Shown here piece after piece: positions 37,469 to 46,123 of a stretch of DNA of 64,000 nucleotides (position 1 is its first letter; every line of letters starts with the position of its first letter). Source of the stretch: Tengunoibacter tsumagoiensis (GTDB lineage: Bacteria; Chloroflexota; Ktedonobacteria; Ktedonobacterales; Ktedonobacteraceae); contig NZ_BIFR01000002.1 in the NCBI RefSeq assembly GCF_003967535.1, positions 558,001-622,000 of the forward strand, in the 5' to 3' direction. The notes below the pieces were generated by a model. It was not told the DNA's origin. It did no database searches and was given only the letters and a program-made list of their open reading frames with translations. A program made the translations under genes and the position numbers.

Positions 37469-39286
37469 CTATACGTCATGCAACGCCTGCTCGGTGATTT
37501 TCCAGAGTTGGCGATGCATCAGTACATTACTTTCACGCTCGGTGCGCAGCTCGATGATGGTCATCCCCTCATGCTGTAAAGCCATCTGTAGTTGTGACTG
37601 GAATTGTTCCCACGTCTGGGCCTGATGGACTGGCCATCCATAGAGCCGACCACTCTGCTGATAATCCAGGCCAAGCGGCGTCCCAAAGAGTCGATCGAAG
37701 TGGTCCGGGTGAGCGGCTTGCGGCAGAAAAGAGAAGATACCTCCACCATCATTATTAATTAAGATAATAGTCAGGCGCAGTTGATGGAGATGAGATGCAA
37801 GCAAGCCATTCAGATCATGAAAAAATGACAGGTCGCCAATTACAAGGACAACTGGTTCATAGTGTTCTGCTACAGCACTGATGCCTAAAGCAGTAGAGAT
37901 CAGACCATCAATGCCATTGGCCCCTCTATTCCCCATAAGACGAACATACCCATTTCGCCGCCAGAAGAAGGTATCCAGGTCGCGTATCGGCATACTATTG
38001 CCCACCATAAGCGTCGCCCCCGTTGGAAGCATGGCCGCCAATTCAATAAAAACTCGGCCCTCGAAAGGAGTGGCGAAATCCTGTATCATCGTCTGAAGTG
38101 TTTGTTGTGTAATCTGGTCCCTCTGTTGCCAGGACGTTAGCCAGTCCTGACTTTTTCCAGGCACTCCTGGATGCGACAGCTCCTTAAGAGAGGCCAGCAG
38201 ACACTGACAGAACAGTATCTGATCGGCGTAGATGAGCTCAGAAGCGAGCTGCGTTGGCTCCTCCCATCCATTCTGTCCATCAATGACCAGTTGAGGACAA
38301 TGGCCCTGTTGTTGAAGATAGAGCACAAGGGGCTTGGAGGTAGGCATCGCGCCAAAGCGAATGATAAATTCTGGCTCTGGTAGATTATGTTTAATGCGTA
38401 AGAACGCATCGTAGCTTGTGATAACCAGCTCATTATCGAAACCGCGTAGTTGCGATAGTGGATCAGCAAGGACAGGGCAGCAGAGATGCCGGGCAAGTTG
38501 GGGCAAAACACCAGCCAGTTCTGGATCATGTTGAGGACCAACGATAATAAGGCCACGTGTAGCCGCGTGTAGCCGTTGTGCCAGTTCTGTGACCACATGA
38601 ACCGGTGGTGGCGCAAAGCGTGCATTACTGACAGCGACATAGGGGCTGCTCTCTGTCCTGCCATACCAGGCTGTTGTCTGACGCTGCTCGACTGGTGGAA
38701 GTGGACTGTCCGCACTGGGCTCGGGGACCAGTGGCTCGCGCAAAGGGAAGTTCAGATGAACAGGTCCTGCTGGAATCGCCAGTGAGGAAGAAACAGCGCG
38801 ATTAGCCATTGTGCGAATATAGCGCAGCATGGCATCGGTTGCTTCAGGCAGTGGTAGATCCACGAACCACTTGACATGTGTCCCAAACAGGCGAATCTGA
38901 TCGATACTCTGAGGAGCACCACATTCGTGTAGCTCATGTGGTCGATCAGCAGTAAGCACCAGTAAGGGAATACGTGAGAGCCTGGCCTCAACAAGAGCAG
39001 GTAAAAAATTGGCAGCAGCCGTACCAGAAGTGCAGACCAGTGCCACTGGTGTCGAAGATCGCTTCGCCATGCCCAGACCGAAAAAGGCTGCTGAGCGCTC
39101 ATCGACATGTGTCCATAACCGGATCTCTGGTTGGGCAGCAAAAGCCAGCGCCAGCGGAGTCGAGCGCGAGCCTGGGCAGACAACAACATGGCGCACACCA
39201 GCGCGATACAATTCTTCTATAAAAGCTGCCACATAGGCGTACGTCGGATTGGCTGGTTGCCTGATATGTTCAGATGGCATATTCAT
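37469..39286 (-). CDS. menD: SEPHCHC synthase, ThDP-dependent
   Basis: Menaquinone enzyme of 605 residues that joins isochorismate and 2-oxoglutarate. The N-terminal PYR domain has VVCPGSRSTPLALAF and HVDERSAAFFGLGMAK, where Glu activates the cofactor. The C-terminal PP domain has GNSMPIRDLD and GNRGANGIDGLISTALG. The Mg/ThDP motif is followed by LTIILINNDGGGIFSFLP. Length matches MenD. The start lies 6 bp after the menF stop, with GGGAGA inside menF, so the two are translationally close. An alternative ATG lies 6 bp downstream. Confidence 0.95.
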   Translation of the reverse strand: MNMPSEHIRQPANPTYAYVAAFIEELYRAGVRHVVVCPGSRSTPLALAFAAQPEIRLWTHVDERSAAFFGLGMAKRSSTPVALVCTSGTAAANFLPALVEARLSRIPLLVLTADRPHELHECGAPQSIDQIRLFGTHVKWFVDLPLPEATDAMLRYIRTMANRAVSSSLAIPAGPVHLNFPLREPLVPEPSADSPLPPVEQRQTTAWYGRTESSPYVAVSNARFAPPPVHVVTELAQRLHAATRGLIIVGPQHDPELAGVLPQLARHLCCPVLADPLSQLRGFDNELVITSYDAFLRIKHNLPEPEFIIRFGAMPTSKPLVLYLQQQGHCPQLVIDGQNGWEEPTQLASELIYADQILFCQCLLASLKELSHPGVPGKSQDWLTSWQQRDQITQQTLQTMIQDFATPFEGRVFIELAAMLPTGATLMVGNSMPIRDLDTFFWRRNGYVRLMGNRGANGIDGLISTALGISAVAEHYEPVVLVIGDLSFFHDLNGLLASHLHQLRLTIILINNDGGGIFSFLPQAAHPDHFDRLFGTPLGLDYQQSGRLYGWPVHQAQTWEQFQSQLQMALQHEGMTIIELRTERESNVLMHRQLWKITEQALHDV

Positions 39287-39292
39287 GTATGA

Positions 39293-40780
39293 TCAGTTCT
39301 CCCATCCTAATCCATGCAGCATCACTTTGAGCTTCAGACATGACTCGACATACTCGCTCTCAGGATCTGAAGCTGCAACGATACCACATCCAGCAAATAA
39401 GGTTGCATCGCGCTCACCGATTAAGCCCGATCGTAAAGCGACTGCAAACTCGCCCCCGCCCCCTGCATCGATCCAACCAATCGGGCTGGCGTACCATCCA
39501 CGATCGAGAGCCTCTTGTTCTCGAATGGCTTGCAGACTGGTCTGGCGTGGGAGCCCGCCCACAGCAGGCGTGGGGTGAAGGTGAGCAATCACTTCCAGAA
39601 TGCTATAGCCAGCCAGGAGTTCGCCCATGATCGGAGTCATGAGGTGCTGAACATTCTTGAGCTTAATCAGTTGGCGCTGATCGCCTGAGCGGACCTGACG
39701 GCAAAACTGAAGCAGAGTCTCTTGCAGCATAGCCACAACGCTATGGTGTTCTCCTTGATTCTTAGCGCTGGCAAGGAGCTCAGCACCAATCTGCTCATCC
39801 TCCAGTTCATTGGTTCCGCGTGGGGCAGTCCCGGCCAGCGCCATCGTAGAGAGCTGGCCCTCGTGAATGCGTACCAGACATTCTGGAGTAGCGCCAGTGA
39901 AGCAGCGTCCTCCACGCTGAATAGCAAAAATATAAGAGCCGGGATTACTCCGTGTGAGCCTGGTAAGAATCTGGCTCACATCAAGGCTGGCCTGTATCTG
40001 GGGATTGAGCGTTACTTGCACCCCGCGTGCCAGCACAACTTTTTGATAGAGACCTGCCTGGATCTGCCGCACAATGTTTCCCACAAGCTCTCTCCACTCG
40101 TTGGCGGGACGCAGATCGTGGATAGCCATACACTGGCTGAAATTAATCATTGACTTCCGTGTCGAATGACTGTCTAAGGCGGCCTGGAATCGTTCGAGAA
40201 GAGCCTGTGTCTGTGTTAGATGGAGCTCAATGTCATCGTCTGGTCCCACGAGTATATTTATAGCGACCATTGTCTGTCCAGCCTCTTGCAAGAACAACAT
40301 CTGAGGCAAAATAAGCAAGCCATGGGGAAAACCTTCCCAGAGAGGCGTCGTTGGCTGGAGCACATCAAAGCTAAATCCACCATAAAAGAGAGGGAAGCGT
40401 ACTTGCGTATCTGATGGTGCTCCACTAATGACCGCATGTTCTACCAGCGTCTGCCAGCCTGTCGCCGTCTCAGTAAAACGTGTAGCCCCCCAGGTTTCAA
40501 TCTGCGCAGCAGAGCCACAACCGATAAAGGCCGTTTGCGTTGATGGTTGGGTCCAGAAAAAACAATCTCCCGGTATGCATTGCTGAAGACAGGGAAACAG
40601 ATTGATGGGCTGGAAGTATTCAACGGGCTTGACAAGGCAGGCGACAATGTTTCGCTGATAGTGCAATGCCCTGCTGGAAGCTTCTTGAAGCGAAACACGT
40701 AGTTGCTCCTGATCGAATGAGACACTGCGCAGGGGAGGAGTACCCATGCTTTCTCTATTGGCGACAACCATAAATTTCAC
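39293..40780 (-). CDS. menF: Isochorismate synthase
   Basis: Chorismate-utilising enzyme of 495 residues converting chorismate to isochorismate. The C-terminal domain has KVVLARGVQVTL, GATPECLVRI, LAGTAPRGTNELEDEQIG, HHSVVAMLQETL and HPTPAVGGLPRQ, followed by GWIDAGGGGEFAVALRSGL. These are the conserved magnesium and substrate residues of the MenF/EntC group. The GTG at 40780 is chosen because AGGAGG lies 5 bp upstream; the ATG 9 bp later is too far. It lies 24 bp after the ABC permease. The product would normally feed MenD; no other isochorismate consumer is seen here. Confidence 0.94.
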   Translation of the reverse strand: MKFMVVANRESMGTPPLRSVSFDQEQLRVSLQEASSRALHYQRNIVACLVKPVEYFQPINLFPCLQQCIPGDCFFWTQPSTQTAFIGCGSAAQIETWGATRFTETATGWQTLVEHAVISGAPSDTQVRFPLFYGGFSFDVLQPTTPLWEGFPHGLLILPQMLFLQEAGQTMVAINILVGPDDDIELHLTQTQALLERFQAALDSHSTRKSMINFSQCMAIHDLRPANEWRELVGNIVRQIQAGLYQKVVLARGVQVTLNPQIQASLDVSQILTRLTRSNPGSYIFAIQRGGRCFTGATPECLVRIHEGQLSTMALAGTAPRGTNELEDEQIGAELLASAKNQGEHHSVVAMLQETLLQFCRQVRSGDQRQLIKLKNVQHLMTPIMGELLAGYSILEVIAHLHPTPAVGGLPRQTSLQAIREQEALDRGWYASPIGWIDAGGGGEFAVALRSGLIGERDATLFAGCGIVAASDPESEYVESCLKLKVMLHGLGWEN

Positions 40781-40804
40781 CCACGCCTCCTGAATGTTCT
40801 TTAA

Positions 40805-42253
40805 CTATTCATTCTTATCTACTATTATTTGTGCCACTCCATATTTGCCACGCGTTGCATTTCTTGCTGTGCACAAATAACGAAAAAAAGCACCTGCACC
40901 AGATTTCTGCCCATACATCAGCACCCCGGAACGGTAGATAGAAGCTGCAAACCAGGTAAGCCCCAGAAGGGCAGCCAGCATAAAGAGACTACTGAGGGCG
41001 ATCTCCCACCAGGGAAGAGGAACAGCAGCTTCGCGCACGAGCATCATCATAGGCGTAAAAAATGGAACATATGATAGTGGCACTATCCAGTTAGCATCAG
41101 GAGTAAATGTGGCGTAGAAGCTGACCAGATAGCTAGCCATAATGAAAAATGACAGAGGCCTGGCCGTACTGGCCACTTCTGCCTGGCTACTTACCAGAGC
41201 GCCAGCAGCGGCATAGAGTGCTGCATACAGCAGAAAGCCCAGCACAAAATACAGGACGAGCAGACCAAGCATGTTAAATGAAAGCGCAGTCATTTCAGGC
41301 AGCGTGCTATTCGCCTCAATGTGGAGAGCCCTTTGCAATGGAGGCTGTATAAGTAGCGTCACACTGCCAGCGACGTAGATCAGGCTCATCTGTGAGACAC
41401 CGACCAGGCCAACTCCAATGATTTTACCGAGCAGGAGCTGGAATGGCGTCGTCGCATTGATCAAGATCTCTATAATGCGCGAGCATTTTTCTTCGCCAAC
41501 ACCTGCGGCAACCATATTGCAATATTGCTGAATGAACAGGAACAGAAGCACCGTAGTGAGCATCGTTACAATAATGGCGGAATCATTTTCCAGAGGGCTC
41601 CAGGTATTTTGCTCCAGAAGTGAGCTGGTCGCTTCAAAGACAGGCGGAGTAAATAGTGAATCTGTTTGTGCTGGTTCAACACCAATCTGGCTCAACTTAT
41701 CCTGAATATGGAGCTGCGCTGCCACTGTCTGCACCTGAGACAGATCCATATTATGTGTGAGAGACTTATTGGTATAGTAAATAAATTGTAGATCTCCAGA
41801 CGTGTTGCGAGCGATCTGTAGCAGAATTGAAAGTTCATTGTCGCGTACTTGTTGACGAAATATATCAATCTCTGTGGCGGAAGCCATACGGAGTGCGAAG
41901 TGCGCTTTTTGAGAGGATTTCGCGATGACCTGCTGGGAACTATCATCTCCAACGTTCAGATTAGCATTGAGAAAAGAAAGAAGCGTGTGCCCATCAAAAT
42001 TGCCGATCTTGCCAGCTGTATTGATAATGACAATCTGCGTCTGTGTTCTGGCAGTGATGGTCGTGAGAATAGTAGGAATAAATGCAGTGATAATGACCAC
42101 CAGTACCAGCAGAAACGTGATCATCTGAAAATTGTGCTGTTGTACCTGCGCCAGATATTCACGCTTAATAATCAGAGGAAGGGTAAACCGAATTTTCCGC
42201 TTTGTTCCGGCAGGAAACGGGCTATTGTGGGCGACATGATTAGATAGCGGCAT
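40805..42253 (-). CDS. ABC-2 type exporter permease (NatB-like)
   Basis: Membrane subunit of 482 residues. One helix near residues 45-66 (MITFLLVLVVIITAFIPTIL) is followed by a ~170-residue outer domain. Five to six helices then cluster in the second half, including IIVTMLTTVLLFLFIQQYC and FILMAS-type segments. The motif EEKCSRIIEILINATTPFQLLLGKIIG is the NatB/ABC-2 signature (shown over 20 residues only in part: EILINATTPFQLLLGK). The ATG sits 6 bp after the ATPase stop. With the ATPase it forms an exporter for Na+, drugs or peptides, possibly the product of the nearby NRPS. Confidence 0.88.
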   Translation of the reverse strand: MPLSNHVAHNSPFPAGTKRKIRFTLPLIIKREYLAQVQQHNFQMITFLLVLVVIITAFIPTILTTITARTQTQIVIINTAGKIGNFDGHTLLSFLNANLNVGDDSSQQVIAKSSQKAHFALRMASATEIDIFRQQVRDNELSILLQIARNTSGDLQFIYYTNKSLTHNMDLSQVQTVAAQLHIQDKLSQIGVEPAQTDSLFTPPVFEATSSLLEQNTWSPLENDSAIIVTMLTTVLLFLFIQQYCNMVAAGVGEEKCSRIIEILINATTPFQLLLGKIIGVGLVGVSQMSLIYVAGSVTLLIQPPLQRALHIEANSTLPEMTALSFNMLGLLVLYFVLGFLLYAALYAAAGALVSSQAEVASTARPLSFFIMASYLVSFYATFTPDANWIVPLSYVPFFTPMMMLVREAAVPLPWWEIALSSLFMLAALLGLTWFAASIYRSGVLMYGQKSGAGAFFRYLCTARNATRGKYGVAQIIVDKNE

Positions 42254-42259
42254 CGTTAG

Positions 42260-43210
42260 CTATCCCTCTTTTCCGATTGTGACATCCGCCAGAAGATTGT
42301 CTGGCTGAGAGATGCCTGCAACCTTCTCAATGAAGATATCGTGAAGCGATGGCTCTGCCAGTTCAAAACGTGTGATCTGACCACCTCTGTTCAGTGCTTC
42401 TTCTAGAATCTCATCCGGATGAATATGAGCTGGCAGAACCATTTCAACATAGTCCTGGCGACGTTTCGTTATCTGTATGCCTGACATCTTGTCCAGCCAA
42501 TAGATCTCCCGGTCATGTTCTTGCGCCAGACGCAACACTTTGCGGCCAGTGCTGCGCTTTACGTGTTGAATCTCGCCAGAGATAATGCTGCATCCCTGAT
42601 TGATGATCATTACGTGCTGGCAGAGCTCCTCCACTTGCTGCATCTGGTGCGTAGAAAAGATAATAGTTTTCCCTCTTTGATGCAATTCCAGGAATGCGCT
42701 CTTAAGCAGATCTATATTCACTGGATCCAGTCCACTGAACGGCTCATCCATAATAAGCACATCGGGATCATGCAGGATAGTTGCCAGAAACTGTACTTTT
42801 TGTTGATTGCCCTTTGACATCTCGCGCACTTGCCGCTTGCGATAAGCCGAAATCTGAAGATACTGGAGCCAGTGATCGATCTCTTGCAGAACTTTTCGTT
42901 TTGGTATGCCATAGAGCTGTGTCAGGAACAGCAACTGATCCTCAACCGTCATTTTGGGATAGAGGCCGCGTTCTTCGGGAAGATAGCCCCAGAACTGGCG
43001 GTCGAGAATCTGCACAGACTGACCATTCCAGGTGATTTCTCCTGTATCGGGTCGAATCAGGTCGAGAATCATGCGCATCGTTGTTGTTTTACCGGCTCCG
43101 TTGGGTCCGAGAAAACCGAAGATGCTCCCCTGCTCAACCTCCATCGAGAGGTCGCGTACTACAAGGTTCCCCATATAGGATTTATTGACATTCCTGATCG
43201 AAAGACCCAT
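42260..43210 (-). CDS. ABC exporter ATPase (NatA-like)
   Basis: ATP-binding subunit of 316 residues. Walker A is GPNGAGKTTT, the Q-loop region YLPEERGLYPKMTV contains the PEERGLY motif typical of NatA-type exporters, the signature is MSKGNQQKV, and Walker B is VLIMDEPFSGLDPVN with a switch His in STHQMQQVE. The last ~90 residues form the DUF4162-like tail (IQITKRRQDYVEMVLP). It heads the exporter-men gene block. The ATG follows a GGAGGGAACC region. The MbtH-like gene lies 240 bp upstream on the same strand. Confidence 0.92.
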   Translation of the reverse strand: MGLSIRNVNKSYMGNLVVRDLSMEVEQGSIFGFLGPNGAGKTTTMRMILDLIRPDTGEITWNGQSVQILDRQFWGYLPEERGLYPKMTVEDQLLFLTQLYGIPKRKVLQEIDHWLQYLQISAYRKRQVREMSKGNQQKVQFLATILHDPDVLIMDEPFSGLDPVNIDLLKSAFLELHQRGKTIIFSTHQMQQVEELCQHVMIINQGCSIISGEIQHVKRSTGRKVLRLAQEHDREIYWLDKMSGIQITKRRQDYVEMVLPAHIHPDEILEEALNRGGQITRFELAEPSLHDIFIEKVAGISQPDNLLADVTIGKEG

Positions 43211-43450
43211 GGTTCCCTCCTTGTCGTAGACCTCCCCTGGTATGCACGCCTATCCCGTTCTTCAACCTGATGTATGCATAGATCTGGTGGTATTTGTAGA
43301 ATGCGAACTTAAAAGCAGCTCCCATCTGAGGATGCTGCTTCCATTTACCGGGTACTGAGACTGTCAGAGATGGGATGTAGGAACATCACAGAGCGGTGCA
43401 GCCTGAGCAGGTATAGACCCTGCTTTAAAGCGCAGCCCGCTTCATGGGCA

Positions 43451-43693
43451 CTATATTTCCTGTTTAGCCGTTTGTTGGAGTGCCGCTTCTTCCATCTTTT
43501 TGCGCAGACTCAAGGGGCGCATATCAGTCCATACCTCTTTGACAAAGGCCAGGCACTCTTCTTTTTTGCCGGTTTTGCCAGCGTCTTTCCAGCCGAGAGG
43601 ATTTTCCAGATAGGTCGGCCAGATCGAGTACTGTTCCTCGTGATTAACCACGACTCTGTAAATAGTTGTGTCTTCTTGTTCGTCAGAGCCCAT
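43451..43693 (-). CDS. MbtH-like NRPS accessory protein
   Basis: Small protein of 80 residues with the full MbtH signature: VVVNHEEQYSIWP, then NPLGWKDAGKTG, and ECLAFVKEVWTDMRPLSLR. The invariant tryptophans are present. MbtH-like proteins bind the N-terminal lobe of adenylation domains and are needed for folding or activity of many NRPSs. The ATG has a strong AGGAGGAAG site. A 7-bp AAGCAGC/GCTGCTT hairpin follows downstream (43313-43340). The nearest NRPS starts 7.7 kb away on the other strand, beyond an insertion sequence. It is nevertheless the best partner in the window. Confidence 0.95.
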   Translation of the reverse strand: MGSDEQEDTTIYRVVVNHEEQYSIWPTYLENPLGWKDAGKTGKKEECLAFVKEVWTDMRPLSLRKKMEEAALQQTAKQEI

Positions 43694-43945
43694 AGCTTCC
43701 TCCTGGGGAGATAATCTAGTATGCAGCCGTCATGTAGCTGCTTCCACTACTCTCTAGGAGAAAATATACCCTCATGAAATAGAAGGTACAATGGATAAGG
43801 GATGTACTTTTGAGGGGCATTTCTACGCTTAGCAAAGTATTTCACCTGATGTACCAGTTTTTTCTTAGAGTGTGTCCTAAAACCAGTAAGTGGCCGATAG
43901 AAAAAAGAAAGGAGTCAAACAAGCGATCAGAAAGGATCACAGCCA

Positions 43946-44353
43946 ATGGAAAGAAGCATCACGCGAAAGCCGTACGCCACCGATCTGACGGATGCCCAAT
44001 GGGAGTTGCTGGCTCCCTTCATCCCAGATGTCTCGCCCAATGCGACCCAAGAGACCATTCCCAGGCGCGAGATCGTCAACGGCATCCTCTACGTGTTGCG
44101 AACAGGCTGTTCGTGGAGACTGACACCCCACGATTTGCCCAACGGCAAGACGCTGCACCATTATTTGCGTCAGTGGAAACACAGCGGGGTTTGGGAGACC
44201 GCCATGACCAGCTTACGCAAACAAACCCGTCAGGCCATTGGCCGAGAAGAGGAACCCAGTGCGGTCATCATCGACAGCCAATCGATCAAAACCAGTCCCG
44301 TCCGAGGCATCGAGCGTGGGTTCGATGCGGGAAAAAAAAATCTGGGGTCGTAA
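43946..44353 (+). CDS. IS5-family transposase, first frame (OrfA)
   Basis: First 135 residues of the transposase: the N-terminal DUF4096-like domain (YATDLTDAQWELLAPFIP, LRTGCSWRLTPHDLP) and the first catalytic Asp in VIIDSQSIKTS. The frame closes soon after a run of nine A (44332-44340). The second frame is entered if one base is skipped or one A lost, giving DAGKKIWGRKRHL, the normal IS5 sequence. The element may use transcriptional slippage or frameshifting as related two-ORF IS5 members do, or may be broken. Confidence 0.85.
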   Translation: MERSITRKPYATDLTDAQWELLAPFIPDVSPNATQETIPRREIVNGILYVLRTGCSWRLTPHDLPNGKTLHHYLRQWKHSGVWETAMTSLRKQTRQAIGREEEPSAVIIDSQSIKTSPVRGIERGFDAGKKNLGS

Positions 44354-44804
44354 ACGACATCTTCTCGTTGACACGCAAGGCTTCGTTCTGGCGGTCAAAG
44401 TGCATACCGCGGGCTTGACCGACCGCAAGAGCGCTCCTCTGCTGTTGGCCGGGCAAAAAGAATACTTCCCACGAGTTTCGTATCTGTTCGCTGATCGGGG
44501 ATACACTGGGCCGCTTCTTGATTGGATCAAAGAGCACCTTGGCTGGGAACCGGAGATTGTCCCTCATGAACACAACGACTCCCAGAGCGATTGGGTGCTC
44601 GTCAATGGGGAACCGGTCAAGATTGCCAAACCAAAAGGCGGTTTTCAGGTTCAACGAAAACGATGGGTTGTTGAACGCACCTTTGCCTGGCTCACGCGGT
44701 TTCGTCGCTTGGCGCGCGATTATGAGGGTCTCCCTTCGAGCAGTGAGGCTCTTATCCAGATCGCTGCGATCCGTCTCTTTTTGACGCGTTTGGCTCCTTT
44801 CTAG
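44335..44804 (+). CDS. IS5-family transposase, second frame (OrfB)
   Basis: The C-terminal DDE part: GRKRHLLVDTQGFVLAV, the second Asp in LFADRGYTG, and the Glu in RWVVERTFAWLTRFRRL. It is intact to its TAG. It has no good start of its own (an ATG at 44238 overlaps OrfA in the wrong register), so expression as a fusion with OrfA is expected. Confidence 0.85.
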
Positions 44805-44938
44805 GCCTTTGCGTTTATCTTAAGACACACTCTTAACAGTTCTAATACGAATATTCCCTGTGCTCTCTTCCCATGTTCTCCCTCTCAAACTTGCCCTGTT
44901 CCTTATTCTATGTCTGTTCCTCATCCGCTGGAGAGAAG

Positions 44939-44976
44939 AAGGCCTGGCTGCGCCAGAAAATGCGCAACCAGACCTT
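44939..44976 (-). terminator. Terminator of the LuxR gene
   Basis: Imperfect 15-bp stem AAGGCCTGGCTGCGC / GCGCAACCAGACCTT with an 8-base loop, 22 bp past the LuxR stop. On the minus strand it is followed by TTCTTCTCTCC. Confidence 0.65.
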
Positions 44977-44998
44977 TCTTGCCTGCTCTTCTGCCGTG

Positions 44999-45697
44999 TC
45001 AGGCCTGTGGTAGATCGAGAATAGAAAAGAGACCGAAGCGATAGGCGGCTAAGAGTGCATCATGTTCGCTATGCACCCCCAGTTGTTCATAAATATGTTG
45101 GCGATGCTTGCCTACCGTGGTGGGTGAAATACTGAGCTTCCTGGCAATGCTTTGTTGGCTGTGACCCAGGCACATTAAAGTTAACACTTCACGTTCCCGT
45201 TTGGTCAATGAGACAAAAAGAGGTGTACTGAGATGTTGGCATTGTCCTTGCAAAAAAATAGATTGTTCAAAGGCATGCAAGAGCCAGCCACATATCTGAG
45301 CAAGCAGTTGGGCAATGGTAAAAGGAATGGATGGAAGGGTCAGCTGTTCAGGATCAGGGGCAATACACAGGGTCCCGTAGACTACTTCACCAAACTGTAC
45401 GGAAAAACTGAAGAGTGTTCTACCAGTAGGGGACGCGGTCAACTGGTTTCCCTCACGATCTCGCAATGTGAGTTGAGCTTTCCCTTGTGTAATGTTTGTG
45501 ACTTCCCTGCACAGTTGCTCTGCTACTTTTGTTGTTTGCCCAACAATTGTCTGACTGGCCCAGAGTAGACGAAGAACATATTGAATGCTATCAATGTGGC
45601 CTGCTTCGTATGCACTACTGGTGGGCTTCGTATGATACTGAGAAGCAGCTACAGCTACCTGCGTATGCTGTGGTCTCAGTTGCTGGGTAGACGACAT
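44999..45697 (-). CDS. LuxR-type transcriptional regulator
   Basis: Regulator of 232 residues. The C-terminal helix-turn-helix (about 165-225) reads LTKREREVLTLMCLGHSQQS, then ARKLSISPTTVGKHRQHIYEQL. The N-terminal ~130 residues resemble a GAF-like sensory fold (AQLTLRDREGNQLTASPTG, FGEVVYGTLCIAPD), not an autoinducer-binding or receiver domain. The start has a strong TAGGAGGATC site. Its position between the MbtH-like gene and the NRPS makes it a candidate pathway regulator, but no binding site was identified. Confidence 0.9.
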   Translation of the reverse strand: MSSTQQLRPQHTQVAVAASQYHTKPTSSAYEAGHIDSIQYVLRLLWASQTIVGQTTKVAEQLCREVTNITQGKAQLTLRDREGNQLTASPTGRTLFSFSVQFGEVVYGTLCIAPDPEQLTLPSIPFTIAQLLAQICGWLLHAFEQSIFLQGQCQHLSTPLFVSLTKREREVLTLMCLGHSQQSIARKLSISPTTVGKHRQHIYEQLGVHSEHDALLAAYRFGLFSILDLPQA

Positions 45698-46123
45698 CCA
45701 GGATCCTCCTAAAAATAGGTGTCAGGAACTGACATTTGATCAGCCGTACAAGATAATATGATCAATGCCAATTAATAAACTGAATGATTGAAGACCTGCA
45801 TGTATGCCCTCGAGAGAGGTCTATACAATCGGATCTTGTGTACAGATAAGAACAATAGTACATAAATAAGTGCTAATTAAACAGATCATTAGTAATCAAT
45901 TGAGTAGTCATTTACTATCATTAAGCGGAGTGAGACTAGTCACATTGCTATAAAGGATAGTATTCAAGATTTTTGGAGAGAGCATTTCTGTGAGGCATGA
46001 GAGACAGAAGCTCAATTTTTAGGAAGTGTTATAAACGGTCTTAACCCACTACTATCTTCTATGCCAGAGTTCAGTCTATGCATAGATCACGGACCTTCGT
46101 CCTGATGAGACTGCATGGTAATG
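45698..46123. other. AT-rich intergenic region
   Basis: These 426 bases lie upstream of the LuxR gene and downstream of the NB-ARC fusion gene. They are AT-rich, especially 45770-45960, and should carry the LuxR promoter on the minus strand. No gene, terminator or strong palindrome is evident. Confidence 0.4.

Larger units (their letters stand above)
43868..44831 (+). mobile_element. IS5-family insertion sequence (IS1031-like ends)
   Basis: Element of about 964 bp with imperfect terminal inverted repeats: left GAGTGTGTCCTAAAA, right (reverse complement) GAGTGTGTCTTAAGA, with further similarity inward to GGCC.ATAGAAA. It is flanked on both sides by TTA, a 3-bp TNA target duplication. GAG ends with TNA duplication fit the IS1031 group of IS5. 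It carries one transposase in two frames. It separates the MbtH-like gene from the LuxR gene. Confidence 0.9.

Noticed and set aside
43946..44804. Single intact transposase
   Set aside because: The reading frame breaks at the nine-A run; the two halves are in different frames as given.
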